A DNA stretch of 64,000 bases from Bacteroidales bacterium (GTDB lineage Bacteria > Bacteroidota > Bacteroidia > Bacteroidales > Tenuifilaceae): positions 1 through 64,000 of the forward strand of contig JANYLA010000117.1 in assembly GCA_025361485.1 (NCBI GenBank), written 5' to 3'. The position numbers and the translations under genes were made by a program. The notes beneath the pieces are model-generated. The model did not search any database, had not been told where the DNA came from, and worked only from the letters and a program-made list of their open reading frames with translations. Below, one piece after another: positions 18,846 to 28,597 of this stretch; within the stretch, counting starts at the first letter, position 1; every line of letters starts with the position of its first letter.

Positions 18846-18871
18846 GACAAGGCAATGCCTCGTCTTTTTTT
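18846..18871 (+). terminator. Terminator after the cupredoxin gene
   Basis: An imperfect stem GACAAGGC / GCCTCGTC (one A-C mismatch) with a three-base loop is followed by seven T. It lies about 40 bases after the stop codon. Confidence 0.7.
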
Positions 18872-18936
18872 GTAATACTAAATGCTGACAAAAAGGTAAT
18901 TTACTTTTACAATAAATCATTAACACGGTAATTTGT

Positions 18937-18944
18937 TACTTTTG
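18937..18944 (+). promoter_or_regulatory. Perfect Bacteroidota -7 box immediately before rsmH-like gene
   Basis: TACTTTTG matches the Bacteroidota -7 consensus TAnnTTTG exactly. It ends only 5 bases before the ATG at 18950. A transcript started from it would begin at or next to the start codon, implying a leaderless mRNA. No clear TTTG -33 element was found at the ideal distance. Confidence 0.4.
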
Positions 18945-18949
18945 TAATC

Positions 18950-19999
18950 ATGGAAAATCAAGAGCCAAAACATGTCCGTCGTATTCGATATAAAGGAACG
19001 CACCCCAAAGCCTTTAAGGAGAAGTATAAAGAGCTGCAACCCGATCTTTATTCCGAGGATATTGCAAAGGTTATAGATCAGGGACGAACCCCTGCAGGAA
19101 TGCATCGCTCCATTTGTGTTGACGAGATTCTAGCGATTCTATCCATTGAACCTGGACAGGTTGGGATGGATGCAACTCTAGGATATGGAGGCCATAGCCT
19201 CGAAATCCTTAAAAGGCTTCAGCCTGGAGGGCGATTATTTGCAACCGATATCGACCCCATTGAATTACCACGAACGGAGGAGCGATTAAGAGGCTTAGGC
19301 TATGGCGAGGATGTATTGACAATTCGAGAGCTAAATTTCTCCGAAATCGAACTGATTGTTGCCGAATCTGGTTTGCTCAACTTTGTACTAGCAGATTTAG
19401 GCGTTTCCTCGATGCAAATCGATAATCCCGATAGGGGTTTTACATTCAAAGTCGATGGACCTTTAGATTTAAGACTTAATCCTAATAAAGGCAAACCCGC
19501 ATCATCGCTATTAAAAATTGTTTCACAGGATAGGCTTACAGAGATATTTACTGAGAATTCAGATGAGCCATATGCTCATGAAATTGCAGAAGCAATTATA
19601 ATAAAAATCTCAAAGGGAATTACAATTGAAACCACCAAACAGCTGCGAGATATTATTATTGAGGTTTTAAAGATTGTTCCACAAGATCAACGAAAAGAGG
19701 AGGTCAAGAAAACATGCCAAAGGGTATTTCAGGCCTTAAGGATTGCGGTTAATAACGAATTTGGAGTGTTAGAAGGTTTTCTGAATGAATTGCCTTATTC
19801 CCTTGCTCTGGGTGGACGAGTTGCAATACTTACATTTCATTCAGGTGAGGATCGTCGGGTTAAAAAATCTTTCCAACACTTCTTTAATTTAGGTCTTTAT
19901 AGCGAGGTAGCACCCGACCCAATTCGTCCCTCGGCAGAGGAGTGTAATGCCAATCCCCGTGCGCGGTCAGCTAAACTTCGTTGGGCAGAAAAAGCGTAG
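18950..19999 (+). CDS. RsmH/MraW-type SAM-dependent methyltransferase, second paralogue (long form)
   Basis: The 349-aa protein is a full RsmH-fold methyltransferase: the SAM site DATLGYGGHSLEIL, then ADLGVSSMQIDNPDRGFTF, GPLDLRLN, QRVFQALRIAVNNE and FHSGEDRRVKK. RsmH makes N4-methylcytidine 1402 in 16S rRNA. The canonical copy is in the dcw cluster at 38912-39808. This one has a basic N-terminal extension of about 60 residues (KHVRRIRYKGTHP, RTPAGMHR) and GED where canonical RsmH has LED. From memory this matches an RsmH2 subgroup known in Clostridia. Its substrate may differ from C1402. Confidence 0.85.
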   Translation: MENQEPKHVRRIRYKGTHPKAFKEKYKELQPDLYSEDIAKVIDQGRTPAGMHRSICVDEILAILSIEPGQVGMDATLGYGGHSLEILKRLQPGGRLFATDIDPIELPRTEERLRGLGYGEDVLTIRELNFSEIELIVAESGLLNFVLADLGVSSMQIDNPDRGFTFKVDGPLDLRLNPNKGKPASSLLKIVSQDRLTEIFTENSDEPYAHEIAEAIIIKISKGITIETTKQLRDIIIEVLKIVPQDQRKEEVKKTCQRVFQALRIAVNNEFGVLEGFLNELPYSLALGGRVAILTFHSGEDRRVKKSFQHFFNLGLYSEVAPDPIRPSAEECNANPRARSAKLRWAEKA

Positions 20000-20075
20000 A
20001 AGTTTAAATCTACAGTTTATTTTTTTGATCAAATTGGAACAAAGGTTACCCAGTTCAGTTGAGGACATGCTTCAA

Positions 20076-21005
20076 TTAGAATTTCTTAAGAAGTTCAATT
20101 CTTTTTTCAATTGGAGGATGGGTTGCAAAAATCGACATTATTGAGTTCGAAATTCTACTTTTCTCTTTTTCCTGAGGGTTATCAATAAAAAGTTGCGCAA
20201 CATCTTTACGCTCAACGGCTTCATTCCTAGAATCTTTGGCTATTTTCTCTAATGCCGCTGCAAGTGCCCATGGTTTTTTTGTCATTTCTGAAGCACCTGC
20301 ATCTGCCATGTATTCTCTACTTCTTGAGATAGCAAAGCGGAATAGACTTGAAAGTAAATAACCCACTGCAACCAAAATCAATGCGAGTATAATTATTTTC
20401 CCATCCTTTCTCCCTTTTCCGCCAAATCTGATGGAACGCAGAAGCATCTCGGTAAGAAAAGCGAATATTCCAACAAAAATAATTGAGACAATAAGTAGTC
20501 TTACATCTCGGTTTCTGATATGGGTAAGCTCGTGGGCAATTACCGCCTCAAGCTCCTCATCGTTGAGTTTGTTGATTATCCCCCTTGATAAGGAGACTGT
20601 GTAGGAGTTGGAATCGATTCCGCTGGCAAAAGCATTGAGGGAATCATCTTCAATCAGGTTTATCTTGGGCATTTGCATTCCGCATCCAATACATAGATTT
20701 TCCACAAGATTATAAACTCTTTTATTCTCGGTTCGTTCTAGAGTCTTGGATCCTGTTGCTTTTTTTATCATTGTGGAGTGAGAAAAATAGGCAATGATAA
20801 ACCACAGGATTACCCCAACCGAAATCCAAGGAATAAAACGAAGGAAATTTTCATTGACGAAATCGATTTCTTGCTCGGTATTCTCATTGATAAAAAACAG
20901 AAAGAGCCATACCAGTACAAGGATTAAAGCAGGGAATAGTACCAACAATATCAACGATTTGATATTGTTCTTCCATATCTGAGTCTGAAGCCCTACATAT
21001 ACCAT
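20076..21005 (-). CDS. M48-family zinc metalloprotease (HtpX-like)
   Basis: The 309-aa membrane protease has two N-terminal helices (about 17-40 and 58-80), a cytoplasmic catalytic region with HEXXH at residues 158-162 (HELTH), two further helices and the downstream glutamate region (REYMADAGA). HtpX-like enzymes degrade damaged membrane proteins. It follows lemA by 6 bases, a common pairing. A cysteine-rich LCIGCGM segment near residues 104-110 sits at the start of the protease domain. Confidence 0.88.
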   Translation of the reverse strand: MVYVGLQTQIWKNNIKSLILLVLFPALILVLVWLFLFFINENTEQEIDFVNENFLRFIPWISVGVILWFIIAYFSHSTMIKKATGSKTLERTENKRVYNLVENLCIGCGMQMPKINLIEDDSLNAFASGIDSNSYTVSLSRGIINKLNDEELEAVIAHELTHIRNRDVRLLIVSIIFVGIFAFLTEMLLRSIRFGGKGRKDGKIIILALILVAVGYLLSSLFRFAISRSREYMADAGASEMTKKPWALAAALEKIAKDSRNEAVERKDVAQLFIDNPQEKEKSRISNSIMSIFATHPPIEKRIELLKKF

Positions 21006-21011
21006 TGCAAT

Positions 21012-21569
21012 CTAGAAATTAAGTTTTGGCGCATCGTCGGCCTTTGCACGTTGGTCGGTTCCCAAATCGAACATGGGCTCACGCTTGAAACCAAACATAT
21101 CGGCCAATAGGTTGGATGGGAATGTTTCAACTGCATTATTAAGCTCTTTGGTAGCGGAGTTGAAAAATCTGCGGGCAGCAGCCAGCTTGTTCTCTATATC
21201 GGATATCTCTTCCTGAAGTTGAACGAAACTTTGATTTGCTTTCAAATCGGGATAAGCTTCAACAGCGACCTTAAGTCCTTGCAAAGCGCTTGACATCTGT
21301 GCCTCAGCAGCGATTTTATCGTTAATGGTATTGGCCTGCATAGCACTAGTGCGCGCATTAGTAACATTGGTAAGCACCGTGCTCTCGTGCTTCATATACG
21401 CTTTAACCGCCTCAACCAGCTGAGGGATAAGATCGAGTCGTTGTTTAAGCTGCACATCAATATCAGCGAAAGCATTTTCGCGGTTATTCCTTAATACTAC
21501 CAGCCTGTTGTAAAGATTGATAGCGATTAATCCAAGAATAACAAGGATAACAATAATTATTAGTATCAT
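21012..21569 (-). CDS. lemA: LemA family protein
   Basis: The 185-aa product has an N-terminal membrane anchor, then the long helical LemA domain: YNRLVVLRNNRENAFADIDVQLKQRLDLIPQLVEAVKAY and the C-terminal FPSNLLADMFGF segment. The function is uncertain; genes of this family are typically next to M48 proteases, as here with a 6-base gap. Confidence 0.92.
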   Translation of the reverse strand: MILIIIVILVILGLIAINLYNRLVVLRNNRENAFADIDVQLKQRLDLIPQLVEAVKAYMKHESTVLTNVTNARTSAMQANTINDKIAAEAQMSSALQGLKVAVEAYPDLKANQSFVQLQEEISDIENKLAAARRFFNSATKELNNAVETFPSNLLADMFGFKREPMFDLGTDQRAKADDAPKLNF

Positions 21570-21654
21570 AGTTTTTTTATTTATTGAATTAGACTGCTAA
21601 TTTAGCATTAAATCAGTGAGACTTTGATTTTGTGAAGCAAAATTAATTAGTCGA

Positions 21655-21770
21655 ACTGATCCTGAGCGAAGTCGAAGGATCTTCGGGTGATATTCCCCGC
21701 CGCTTGCGGCGATACCTTATTTGCCAAGCGCATTGGGCCTTTCATACCCCGTTCGCTTGCGGCGGGGTAG
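21655..21770. repeat. Dispersed palindromic repeat overlapping the end of the SpoIIE-propeller gene
   Basis: The stretch contains two CCGCTTGCGG-type palindromes: one within TTCCCCGCCGCTTGCGGCG at about 21693, the other within ACCCCGTTCGCTTGCGGCGG near 21750. A self-complementary GATCCTGAGC...GAAGGATC block lies before them. It is more GC-rich than its surroundings and supplies the last ~18 codons of the adjacent gene. The look is of an intergenic repeat of the REP type. Confidence 0.6.
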
Positions 21771-24700
21771 TTGATTTGATGCTCCGTTATATCTCATTCC
21801 AATGATAAGGATATCATCAACCTGGTCGTAATTTCCTTGCCAATCGTTTAATGTTTGCTCTAAAATTTGTTTTTGTTCTACAAGATTAAGCCCTTGAATT
21901 TTCATTATGATTTCCTGAAAACGTTTTCTTTTAAATGTTTCGAAGTTGGTTCCTCCTGTTTGTGAAACATAGCCATCGGTAAACAAATAAAGGGTATCTC
22001 CTTGTAGTAATTGTACTTCGTAGTTTGTAAAACTCTTTTCATCCTTTGGATGAACCCCAATTGGCATAAGGTCGGCTTTGAATTCGATTAATTCAAAACT
22101 GGTTTCATGTTTACGAATTACGTACAATGGTGAATGAGCACCAGCATATTGAATTACAGTCTTTTCTAAATCGATAGTGCAAAAAGCAATGTCTAAACCA
22201 TCCTGTGTTTGACCCTTAATCCCTTTTTGGTGGAGCGATTTTTTAATTCGGATTCTAAGTTCGTTTAAAATTTCGTTGGGTTTACTTAAAACCCCTTTTG
22301 TTATTATTTCATTTAGGAGCGAAATTCCAAGCACACTCATAAAAGCGCCAGGTACTCCATGTCCAGTACAATCTGCAGCAGCAATGAATAAATTCTTACC
22401 CTTTAGCTTTGCATAATAAAAATCGCCACTGACAATGTCTTTAGGACGAAACAGAACAAAGTATTGTTCAAAATAGGCTTCTATTTTCTCTAATGATGGG
22501 AAGACAGCCCGTTGAATTATCTGTGCATATTGAATGCTTGATGTAATGTTAATATTCTTCTTTTCAATTACATTCATTTGGGTATTTATCTCCTCATTCA
22601 TTGCTTGAAGCTCTTCGTTAGCCTGTTTTAGCTGCTCTGTGCGTAACTCTATTTTCTCTTCAAGTATTTCATTTTCTCCATGTAATTGTGCAATCCTCCA
22701 CCGATAAACCAGAAAAAGTGCGCTAAATATGCCAATTGAATAAAGGCAATACATATACCATGACCGATACCAAGGGGAAAGAACTTTAAAAGTATAAAAA
22801 ATGGGTTTGCTCCAAATACCATCGGGGCTGCAGGCCTTAAGTTTAAATGTGTAAGTTCCTTCATAAATATTACCGAAACTCGCCGATGTTTTGTTCGAGA
22901 CCGGACTCCAATCTTGGTCGTAGCCTTCTAAAATGTATTGATATTTTACAAGATAAGGACGGGCGGGTTCAATTGCTGCAAATTCAAAGGTTATATTATT
23001 ATGTTTATAAGGAAGCACTAATTTCTTGGGCAATGGATAAAATTTTGTGATGCTATCGAATTCTATATCTCCAAATTTCTTGTGCATGATAATACGCGAA
23101 GCCTTATCAAGTGTATTACCAAAGGATATATTTTCCTCATTAATTATTGCTAGGCTATCCTGAATTAGAGTTAGACTATCACAGGGATTCGATTTTTTAG
23201 ATCTGTAACTTTTAAGGTTATACCAGCTAATATTCTCATTATTCACCTTTAGGTTTTGCAAGATTACCGTAGGTGTTTTTTCGCTTTTAAAAATTGTATT
23301 TAAATCAATACGAACAAGAGCGGTCTTATAGCTACCAGTGGCAGCCCATAGGATATTTTTGCTATCGAGGTTCATAGCCTTGAACCCAGTGTTCACATCT
23401 TTAACAGGAAAACCCGTTGCTGTGTTATATATCTTAAAAGTAGGAGTATAGCTTTGTAGGTCAGTATTTGATAAGCCGTTTTGTGGTAATATCTCGTTTT
23501 TCCCAACCACTTTTGAACCGTTAACCAAAACTTTTGGTTTAAAAGAAGTTAAAATGGCTAACCCAGCGTTACTCCCCAAAACAATACTGTTATTAAAAAT
23601 GGCGACTTGCGTGATAACATTATCAGCCAAACCATCTTTGGTAGTAAAGTTCATAAACGATTCCCCATCATAACGGCTTATTCCTCCTCCCTCGGTACCA
23701 AGCCAAAGGTTTCCCTTGTTGTCCTCTATGATACTCCATACGGAGTTGCTTGCCAAACCATTTTTGGTAGTAAAATTCATAAAGGATTTCCCATTGTAAC
23801 GGTAAATTCCACTGCCCTCAGTTCCAAACCAGATATTTCCTGATTTATCCTCCAAAATACACCAAACGGAGTTGACATCTAGACCCGGCACATCTGTAAA
23901 ATTCGTAAACGATTTCCCATCAAAACGACTTACCCCACCTTCCTGATAACCGAACCAAAGGTTCCCTTTCTTATCTTTTTTGATACACAGGACAATATTA
24001 TTAATTAGCCCTTGCTCTTTGGTATAATTCGTAAACGATTTCCCATCAAAACAGCTAACGCCTCCTAAATCTGTTCCAAGCCAAAGATTTCCCTTGTTGT
24101 CCTCCTCAATACTCCATACATTATTTTGCGATAACCCTTGAGCTGTTGTGAGATTTATAAACGATTTCCCATCGAAACGACTTATCCCACCGCCTTCTGT
24201 TCCAAACCAAAGGTTTCCGTTTTTATCCTCTATGATACTTTTAACATTGTTATTAACCAAACCTTGTGTTGTGGTGAAGTTAGTGAAGGATCTGCCATCG
24301 TAACGGCTAACCCCGCCACCATAAGTACCAAACCAAATATTTCCTGTATTATCCTCGGTGATACTGTAAACAATATCGTTTGTTAACCCCTGCGATGTAG
24401 TAAAATTCGTGAATGATTTCCCGTTGAAACGGCTAACCCCACCACCAAAGGTTCCGAACCAAAGATTTCCTGCGCTATCTTCTGTTATACTTTTTACATT
24501 ATTATGAACTAACCCATTAGCTTTGGTAAAGGTTGAGAAATCTTTTCCATCGTAACGGGTAACTCCACCTCCTCCGGTACCAAACCAAAGGTTTCCCATT
24601 TTATCTTCCTTGATAACCCATATATTTCTGGTGAGTCCTTGCACTTTAGTAATTTTTGTAAATGATTTCCCATCGTAATAGCTAACTCCATTCCCTCCAG

Positions 24701-25484
24701 TGCCGAACCAAATTCTCCCTGTTTTATCCTGAAGAATACTTAAAACGATATCATCGGTAAACCCTTGTTCTTTGGTATAATTGGTAAACTTTTTCCCATC
24801 GTAGCAGCTAACTCCACCTCCTATAGTGCCAAACCAAAAATTTCCTGCATTATCCTCCATGATACAATGAACCTGATCGTTGGTCAAGCCTTGTTCTGTG
24901 GTAATATTTTTGAATAAACTTCCGTTATAGCAGCTAACCCCACCTCCAGCAGTAGCAAACCAAATATTTCCTTTTTTATCCTGATAAATACTATAAACTA
25001 TATTATTTGCCAATCCCTGTTCAGTGGTAAAATTTGTAAATGATTTTCCATCATAACGACTAACCCCACCTCCTGACGTACCAAACCATAGGTTTCCAAT
25101 ATTATCTTTAAATCCACAGGTAACAGGATCGAGTGCAAGACCATTATCAGTGTTATATGTGGTGAAGAATCCAAACCCAGCAGCCGATTGGTCGGGTTGA
25201 ATAGTCCCATTCACTAATCGGCTTACAACGGAAAGTGTTTTAGTAGTTGGAGGATATAGCTTAATGGTAGTTTTTTCATTATCTAACTTTTGAATATAAC
25301 TATTACCGTTTGCTCGTGGAATAACAACTGTTTGAGGTTTTGGGCAAGTATCGAGAAGAATAACCTTGGGTGTTAGTAATTTTTGATCGGTGGTTTGAGA
25401 ATTGGGAATCGATTGGCTCTGACCACAAAGAATAAAAGCTGAACATATAATTAGAATCGACAGAATAAAACTAGTTTTTTTCAC
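21717..25484 (-). CDS. Propeller sensor with SpoIIE-type serine phosphatase output
   Basis: This 1255-aa protein has a signal peptide and about twelve tandem Reg_prop repeats (GNLWFGTEGGGISRYDGKSFTNFTT type, residues ~100-650). A Y_Y_Y domain (YQYILEGYDQDW), one membrane helix near 905-925, a coiled coil and a PP2C/SpoIIE phosphatase follow (FRPKDIVSGDFYYAK, AADCTGHGVPGAFMS, LFTDGYVSQ). Acidic residues of SGDF, DCTGHG and TDGY bind the metals. It would turn an extracellular signal into dephosphorylation of an anti-sigma-antagonist-type partner. The last 18 or so residues (from QLPRRKRTGYER) come from a palindromic repeat; the native stop was probably near MRYNG. Confidence 0.88.
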   Translation of the reverse strand: MKKTSFILSILIICSAFILCGQSQSIPNSQTTDQKLLTPKVILLDTCPKPQTVVIPRANGNSYIQKLDNEKTTIKLYPPTTKTLSVVSRLVNGTIQPDQSAAGFGFFTTYNTDNGLALDPVTCGFKDNIGNLWFGTSGGGVSRYDGKSFTNFTTEQGLANNIVYSIYQDKKGNIWFATAGGGVSCYNGSLFKNITTEQGLTNDQVHCIMEDNAGNFWFGTIGGGVSCYDGKKFTNYTKEQGFTDDIVLSILQDKTGRIWFGTGGNGVSYYDGKSFTKITKVQGLTRNIWVIKEDKMGNLWFGTGGGGVTRYDGKDFSTFTKANGLVHNNVKSITEDSAGNLWFGTFGGGVSRFNGKSFTNFTTSQGLTNDIVYSITEDNTGNIWFGTYGGGVSRYDGRSFTNFTTTQGLVNNNVKSIIEDKNGNLWFGTEGGGISRFDGKSFINLTTAQGLSQNNVWSIEEDNKGNLWLGTDLGGVSCFDGKSFTNYTKEQGLINNIVLCIKKDKKGNLWFGYQEGGVSRFDGKSFTNFTDVPGLDVNSVWCILEDKSGNIWFGTEGSGIYRYNGKSFMNFTTKNGLASNSVWSIIEDNKGNLWLGTEGGGISRYDGESFMNFTTKDGLADNVITQVAIFNNSIVLGSNAGLAILTSFKPKVLVNGSKVVGKNEILPQNGLSNTDLQSYTPTFKIYNTATGFPVKDVNTGFKAMNLDSKNILWAATGSYKTALVRIDLNTIFKSEKTPTVILQNLKVNNENISWYNLKSYRSKKSNPCDSLTLIQDSLAIINEENISFGNTLDKASRIIMHKKFGDIEFDSITKFYPLPKKLVLPYKHNNITFEFAAIEPARPYLVKYQYILEGYDQDWSPVSNKTSASFGNIYEGTYTFKLKACSPDGIWSKPIFYTFKVLSPWYRSWYMYCLYSIGIFSALFLVYRWRIAQLHGENEILEEKIELRTEQLKQANEELQAMNEEINTQMNVIEKKNINITSSIQYAQIIQRAVFPSLEKIEAYFEQYFVLFRPKDIVSGDFYYAKLKGKNLFIAAADCTGHGVPGAFMSVLGISLLNEIITKGVLSKPNEILNELRIRIKKSLHQKGIKGQTQDGLDIAFCTIDLEKTVIQYAGAHSPLYVIRKHETSFELIEFKADLMPIGVHPKDEKSFTNYEVQLLQGDTLYLFTDGYVSQTGGTNFETFKRKRFQEIIMKIQGLNLVEQKQILEQTLNDWQGNYDQVDDILIIGMRYNGASNQLPRRKRTGYERPNALGK

Positions 25485-25685
25485 AGATTCATTTTGAAAG
25501 GTTCATGAAAACCCAAGTCAGGTTCAAAGTTAATTTTTTTATGGATTTTAGATATTGGTTGAGCCATATTTATATCAATCTACCTCTAGGTTAAGGATTA
25601 GCTATGCAAAGTTCGACTAAAGTTGTTCGCTGATGGCTAATTCTCTTGTGCGGGTCTCATGTAATTATTAAGCCTTCAAAAATAA

Positions 25686-25716
25686 TTTGATCGAGATACA
25701 TTCTTAGATAATTTTA
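25686..25716 (+). promoter_or_regulatory. Bacteroidota-type promoter for the PQQ-like propeller gene
   Basis: TTTG at 25686-25689, a 19-base spacer, then TAATTTTA at 25709-25716 closely fits the TTTG / TAnnTTTG consensus. It lies 40 bases before the start codon. Confidence 0.5.
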
Positions 25717-25756
25717 AAAAAGTGTATCTTGAATCATCATTTTTAATAATTAGACC

Positions 25757-27481
25757 ATGAATGCAAATACAAATACTTCTGGCTCTGTTCAACAGAAATC
25801 GTTAAGGTTGTGGATCGGAGTGGTCATTGTTATCTTACAATGGTTTATGAGGTTTATTCTTCCAGTAATTATTCCCGACGCTTTGGCGATTGCAATATTT
25901 AGCGGAATTCTTTTTGGTTTGGCTATTGCAATTTGGTGGCTCTTTTTTAGTAGGGCACCAAAGTTCGAGCGTTGGTTTGCAATTGTTTTGATGATTGCAG
26001 CACTGGTTGCGACTTCGCAAATCATCCATAAGTCGATTGCAACGACAATGATGGGAATGATGTTCCCCGTTTACTCCATCCCCTTTCTTAGCCTTGCTTT
26101 TGTAGCATGGGTTGTAGTCAGCCGTCGTTTTTCCGATAGAATAAGAAGAGCAACCATGGTCGCTACCATTCTAATAGCATCTGGGTTCTGGGCATTGCTA
26201 CGCACAAATGGAATGGATGGTGAGGTTCATCAGGATTTTTCGTGGCGGTGGGCGAAGACAGCCGAGGAGCGTTTGCTGTCTAAAATCGATAATAAGCCAT
26301 TAGCAACTCCAGTTGATTCGTCAATAGTAACCAAAGGAGTCGAATGGCCAGGCTTTAGAGGGACAAATAGGGATGGCGCTGTTCACGGTGTTCGAATAGA
26401 GACCGATTGGTCGAAATCAAAACCGGTTGAAATGTGGCGTCGACCCGTTGGCCCAGGTTGCTCATCCTTTGCAGTGCAGGGCGTTTTATTATATACCCAG
26501 GAGCAGCGAGGCGAACTCGAAATGGTTACCTGTTACAATCTGAATACTGGCGAACCCGTTTGGATACATAGCGATTCAGCCCGTTTTTGGGATGCTCATG
26601 CTGGTGCAGGACCTCGATCGACACCAACGCTCAGCAACGGTTGTGTTTATACTTTGGGTGCAACAGGAATTCTTAACGTACTTAATGCCCTTAATGGTTC
26701 GGTTGTTTGGATGCGTAATGCTGCGAAAGATACCAAAGTAGAAATACCAGGTTGGGGTTATACTGGCTCTCCTTTAGTGGTTGATAGTACCGTTTTTGTT
26801 GCAATTGCCGGACAGCTTCTTGCCTATGATACTGCTACTGGTAAACTTCTCTGGTCGGGGGCTGATGGTGGGGAGAGTTACAGTTCACCCCATTTAGCGA
26901 CAATCGATGGCATCAAGCAGATTCTATTTATGAACCAATCAGAGCTAATAAGTTATGCACTTACCAATGGAAAAGTGCTATGGAAATTAGCACAGATGGG
27001 AGTTCCAATTGTTCAACCAGCCATGATTTCAGATGGAGATATACTAATCGGTGAGACTGGAGGTGCTGCGGCAAAAGATATGCGTCGTATCATAGTTCAA
27101 AATGGTTCGAGCGGATGGACAATCAAAGATCGTTGGATATCGGAGGGGTTAAAACCTTACTTTAACGACTTTGTGGTTCACAAAGGCAATGTTTACGGCT
27201 TCGATGGCCCAAGCCTTACTTGTATCGATATAGAGAAAGGCAATCGCCAATGGAAGGCTGGACGTTATGCAGGCGAAATTTTATTGCTAGCCGATCAGGA
27301 TATACTTCTGATCCTCTCAGAAAAAGGGGAGTTGGCACTTGTAAAGGCAACCCCAGATCAATACAAAGAACTTGCACGGGTCCCTGTAATTAATGGCAAA
27401 ACATGGAACCATCCAGCGCTGGTTGGTAATATCCTCGTTGTTCGCAACGCTAATGAAATGGTTGCTTTTCGTCTTCATTGA
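25757..27481 (+). CDS. Membrane-anchored PQQ-like beta-propeller protein
   Basis: The 574-aa protein has four or five N-terminal hydrophobic helices (about residues 18-155), then an eight-bladed PQQ-like (BamB/quinoprotein-type) propeller. Repeats include [47 protein letters not shown] and [13 protein letters not shown]. The opening [11 protein letters not shown] motif is typical of PQQ_2-type proteins in Bacteroidota and Planctomycetota. No dehydrogenase cofactor residues can be assigned, so a scaffolding or binding role is as likely as catalysis. Confidence 0.8.
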   Translation: MNANTNTSGSVQQKSLRLWIGVVIVILQWFMRFILPVIIPDALAIAIFSGILFGLAIAIWWLFFSRAPKFERWFAIVLMIAALVATSQIIHKSIATTMMGMMFPVYSIPFLSLAFVAWVVVSRRFSDRIRRATMVATILIASGFWALLRTNGMDGEVHQDFSWRWAKTAEERLLSKIDNKPLATPVDSSIVTKGVEWPGFRGTNRDGAVHGVRIETDWSKSKPVEMWRRPVGPGCSSFAVQGVLLYTQEQRGELEMVTCYNLNTGEPVWIHSDSARFWDAHAGAGPRSTPTLSNGCVYTLGATGILNVLNALNGSVVWMRNAAKDTKVEIPGWGYTGSPLVVDSTVFVAIAGQLLAYDTATGKLLWSGADGGESYSSPHLATIDGIKQILFMNQSELISYALTNGKVLWKLAQMGVPIVQPAMISDGDILIGETGGAAAKDMRRIIVQNGSSGWTIKDRWISEGLKPYFNDFVVHKGNVYGFDGPSLTCIDIEKGNRQWKAGRYAGEILLLADQDILLILSEKGELALVKATPDQYKELARVPVINGKTWNHPALVGNILVVRNANEMVAFRLH

Positions 27482-27731
27482 AAGGCGAATCAGTGATTTG
27501 GTGAGTTCAGAGTCTGATTTATAGTTTCGCTGAGTTCAGTTGGTTTCGCCAATCCCTTCGGGATCTGTTGAGTTAAAAGGCACAACCAGAAAACAACGCT
27601 CAGCAAGAGAAGATCAAAAAATTGCAAAAATTGTTCAACCATTTCATCATCTTTATTGTTTATCTCTTTTTCGCTTTGATTTTGTATGTATTATTGCAGA
27701 AAATATCTTAAAAACAAATAACACTATAAGC

Positions 27732-28412
27732 ATGAAACAGGTAATAATAGCACTAATGGCAATTCTGGCTATCTCGTGTAGCCAAAAAAACACCAAAACA
27801 GGCAATGGCAATAGCCATGAAATAATTGTTGATGAAGTAATTCAAAGTTCAGCGTATACTTATGTGAGTTTTATTGAGAATGATACTTTGAAGTGGCTCG
27901 CTACATCAACTATTGATGCTAAAGCTGGGGAGAAGTTATACTTCGAGAAGAGTATGAAAATGGAAAATTTTCATAGCAAGGAGCTGAATAAGGATTTCGA
28001 ATCCATCCTGTTTGTGGATCGATTAACAACCGAACCCGTATTGGCTGGAAAGATGGCTAAATCTGCTCCTGGCTCAGCAAAAGCAAAAGCGGAAAGGGCG
28101 ATTGTTACAATTGAAAAATCCAAGGATGAGCTTACTGTTGCCGATCTTTATTCGAATAAAGATAAATATGCGAACAAGCTTGTTCTAATCAAGGGTAAGG
28201 TTGTGAAGTATTCTCCTAGTATCATGAATAAAAATTGGTTGCATATTCAGGATGGAACTGAATCTGGCGAAAACTATGATTTAACGGTTACTACCCTCGT
28301 TGAACTTAAGGTTGGAGATATTGTTACGCTCGAAGGTAAATTGGCCTTAGGTAAAGATTTTGGATATGGATATGTGTACGATGTGCTATTGGAGGATGCA
28401 GTTGTTAAATAG
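27732..28412 (+). CDS. Lipoprotein with a C-terminal OB-fold-like domain
   Basis: The frame is open from 27540, but the lipoprotein signal begins at the ATG at 27732 (MKQVIIALMAILAISC, Cys16), giving 226 aa. The C-terminal part (VADLYSNKDKYANKLVLIKGKVVKYSP, then NWLHIQDGTESG and VGDIVTLEGKLALGKDFG) looks like an OB-fold of the nucleic-acid-binding or YgiW type. The middle resembles a GW/surface-binding segment only weakly. Function unknown. Confidence 0.75.
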   Translation: MKQVIIALMAILAISCSQKNTKTGNGNSHEIIVDEVIQSSAYTYVSFIENDTLKWLATSTIDAKAGEKLYFEKSMKMENFHSKELNKDFESILFVDRLTTEPVLAGKMAKSAPGSAKAKAERAIVTIEKSKDELTVADLYSNKDKYANKLVLIKGKVVKYSPSIMNKNWLHIQDGTESGENYDLTVTTLVELKVGDIVTLEGKLALGKDFGYGYVYDVLLEDAVVK

Positions 28413-28463
28413 TAATTAAGTTTATATGACTATCCGTTATTATGATTATTTCTTTGAATTTTG

Positions 28464-28555
28464 CGAAATTACTCTGACAGGTTCTTCGAACTCTGTTAGG
28501 GTAATTTCAAGGAAAAAATGACCTTTCAGAGTCTTTAGACCTGAAAGAGTCAATC
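28464..28555. repeat. Two adjacent long imperfect hairpins
   Basis: The first arm pair is GAAATTACTCTGACAGGTTC against GAACTCTGTTAGGGTAATTTC. The second is GACCTTTCAGAGTCTTTAGACCTGAAAGAGTC. Both can fold on either strand. They lie between two convergent lipoprotein genes and could act as a bidirectional terminator, though no T-run is obvious; dispersed intergenic repeats are equally possible. Confidence 0.5.
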
Positions 28556-28597
28556 GATTATTCTCGATTAGTCATCTTTGCGGATACACATAAATTT

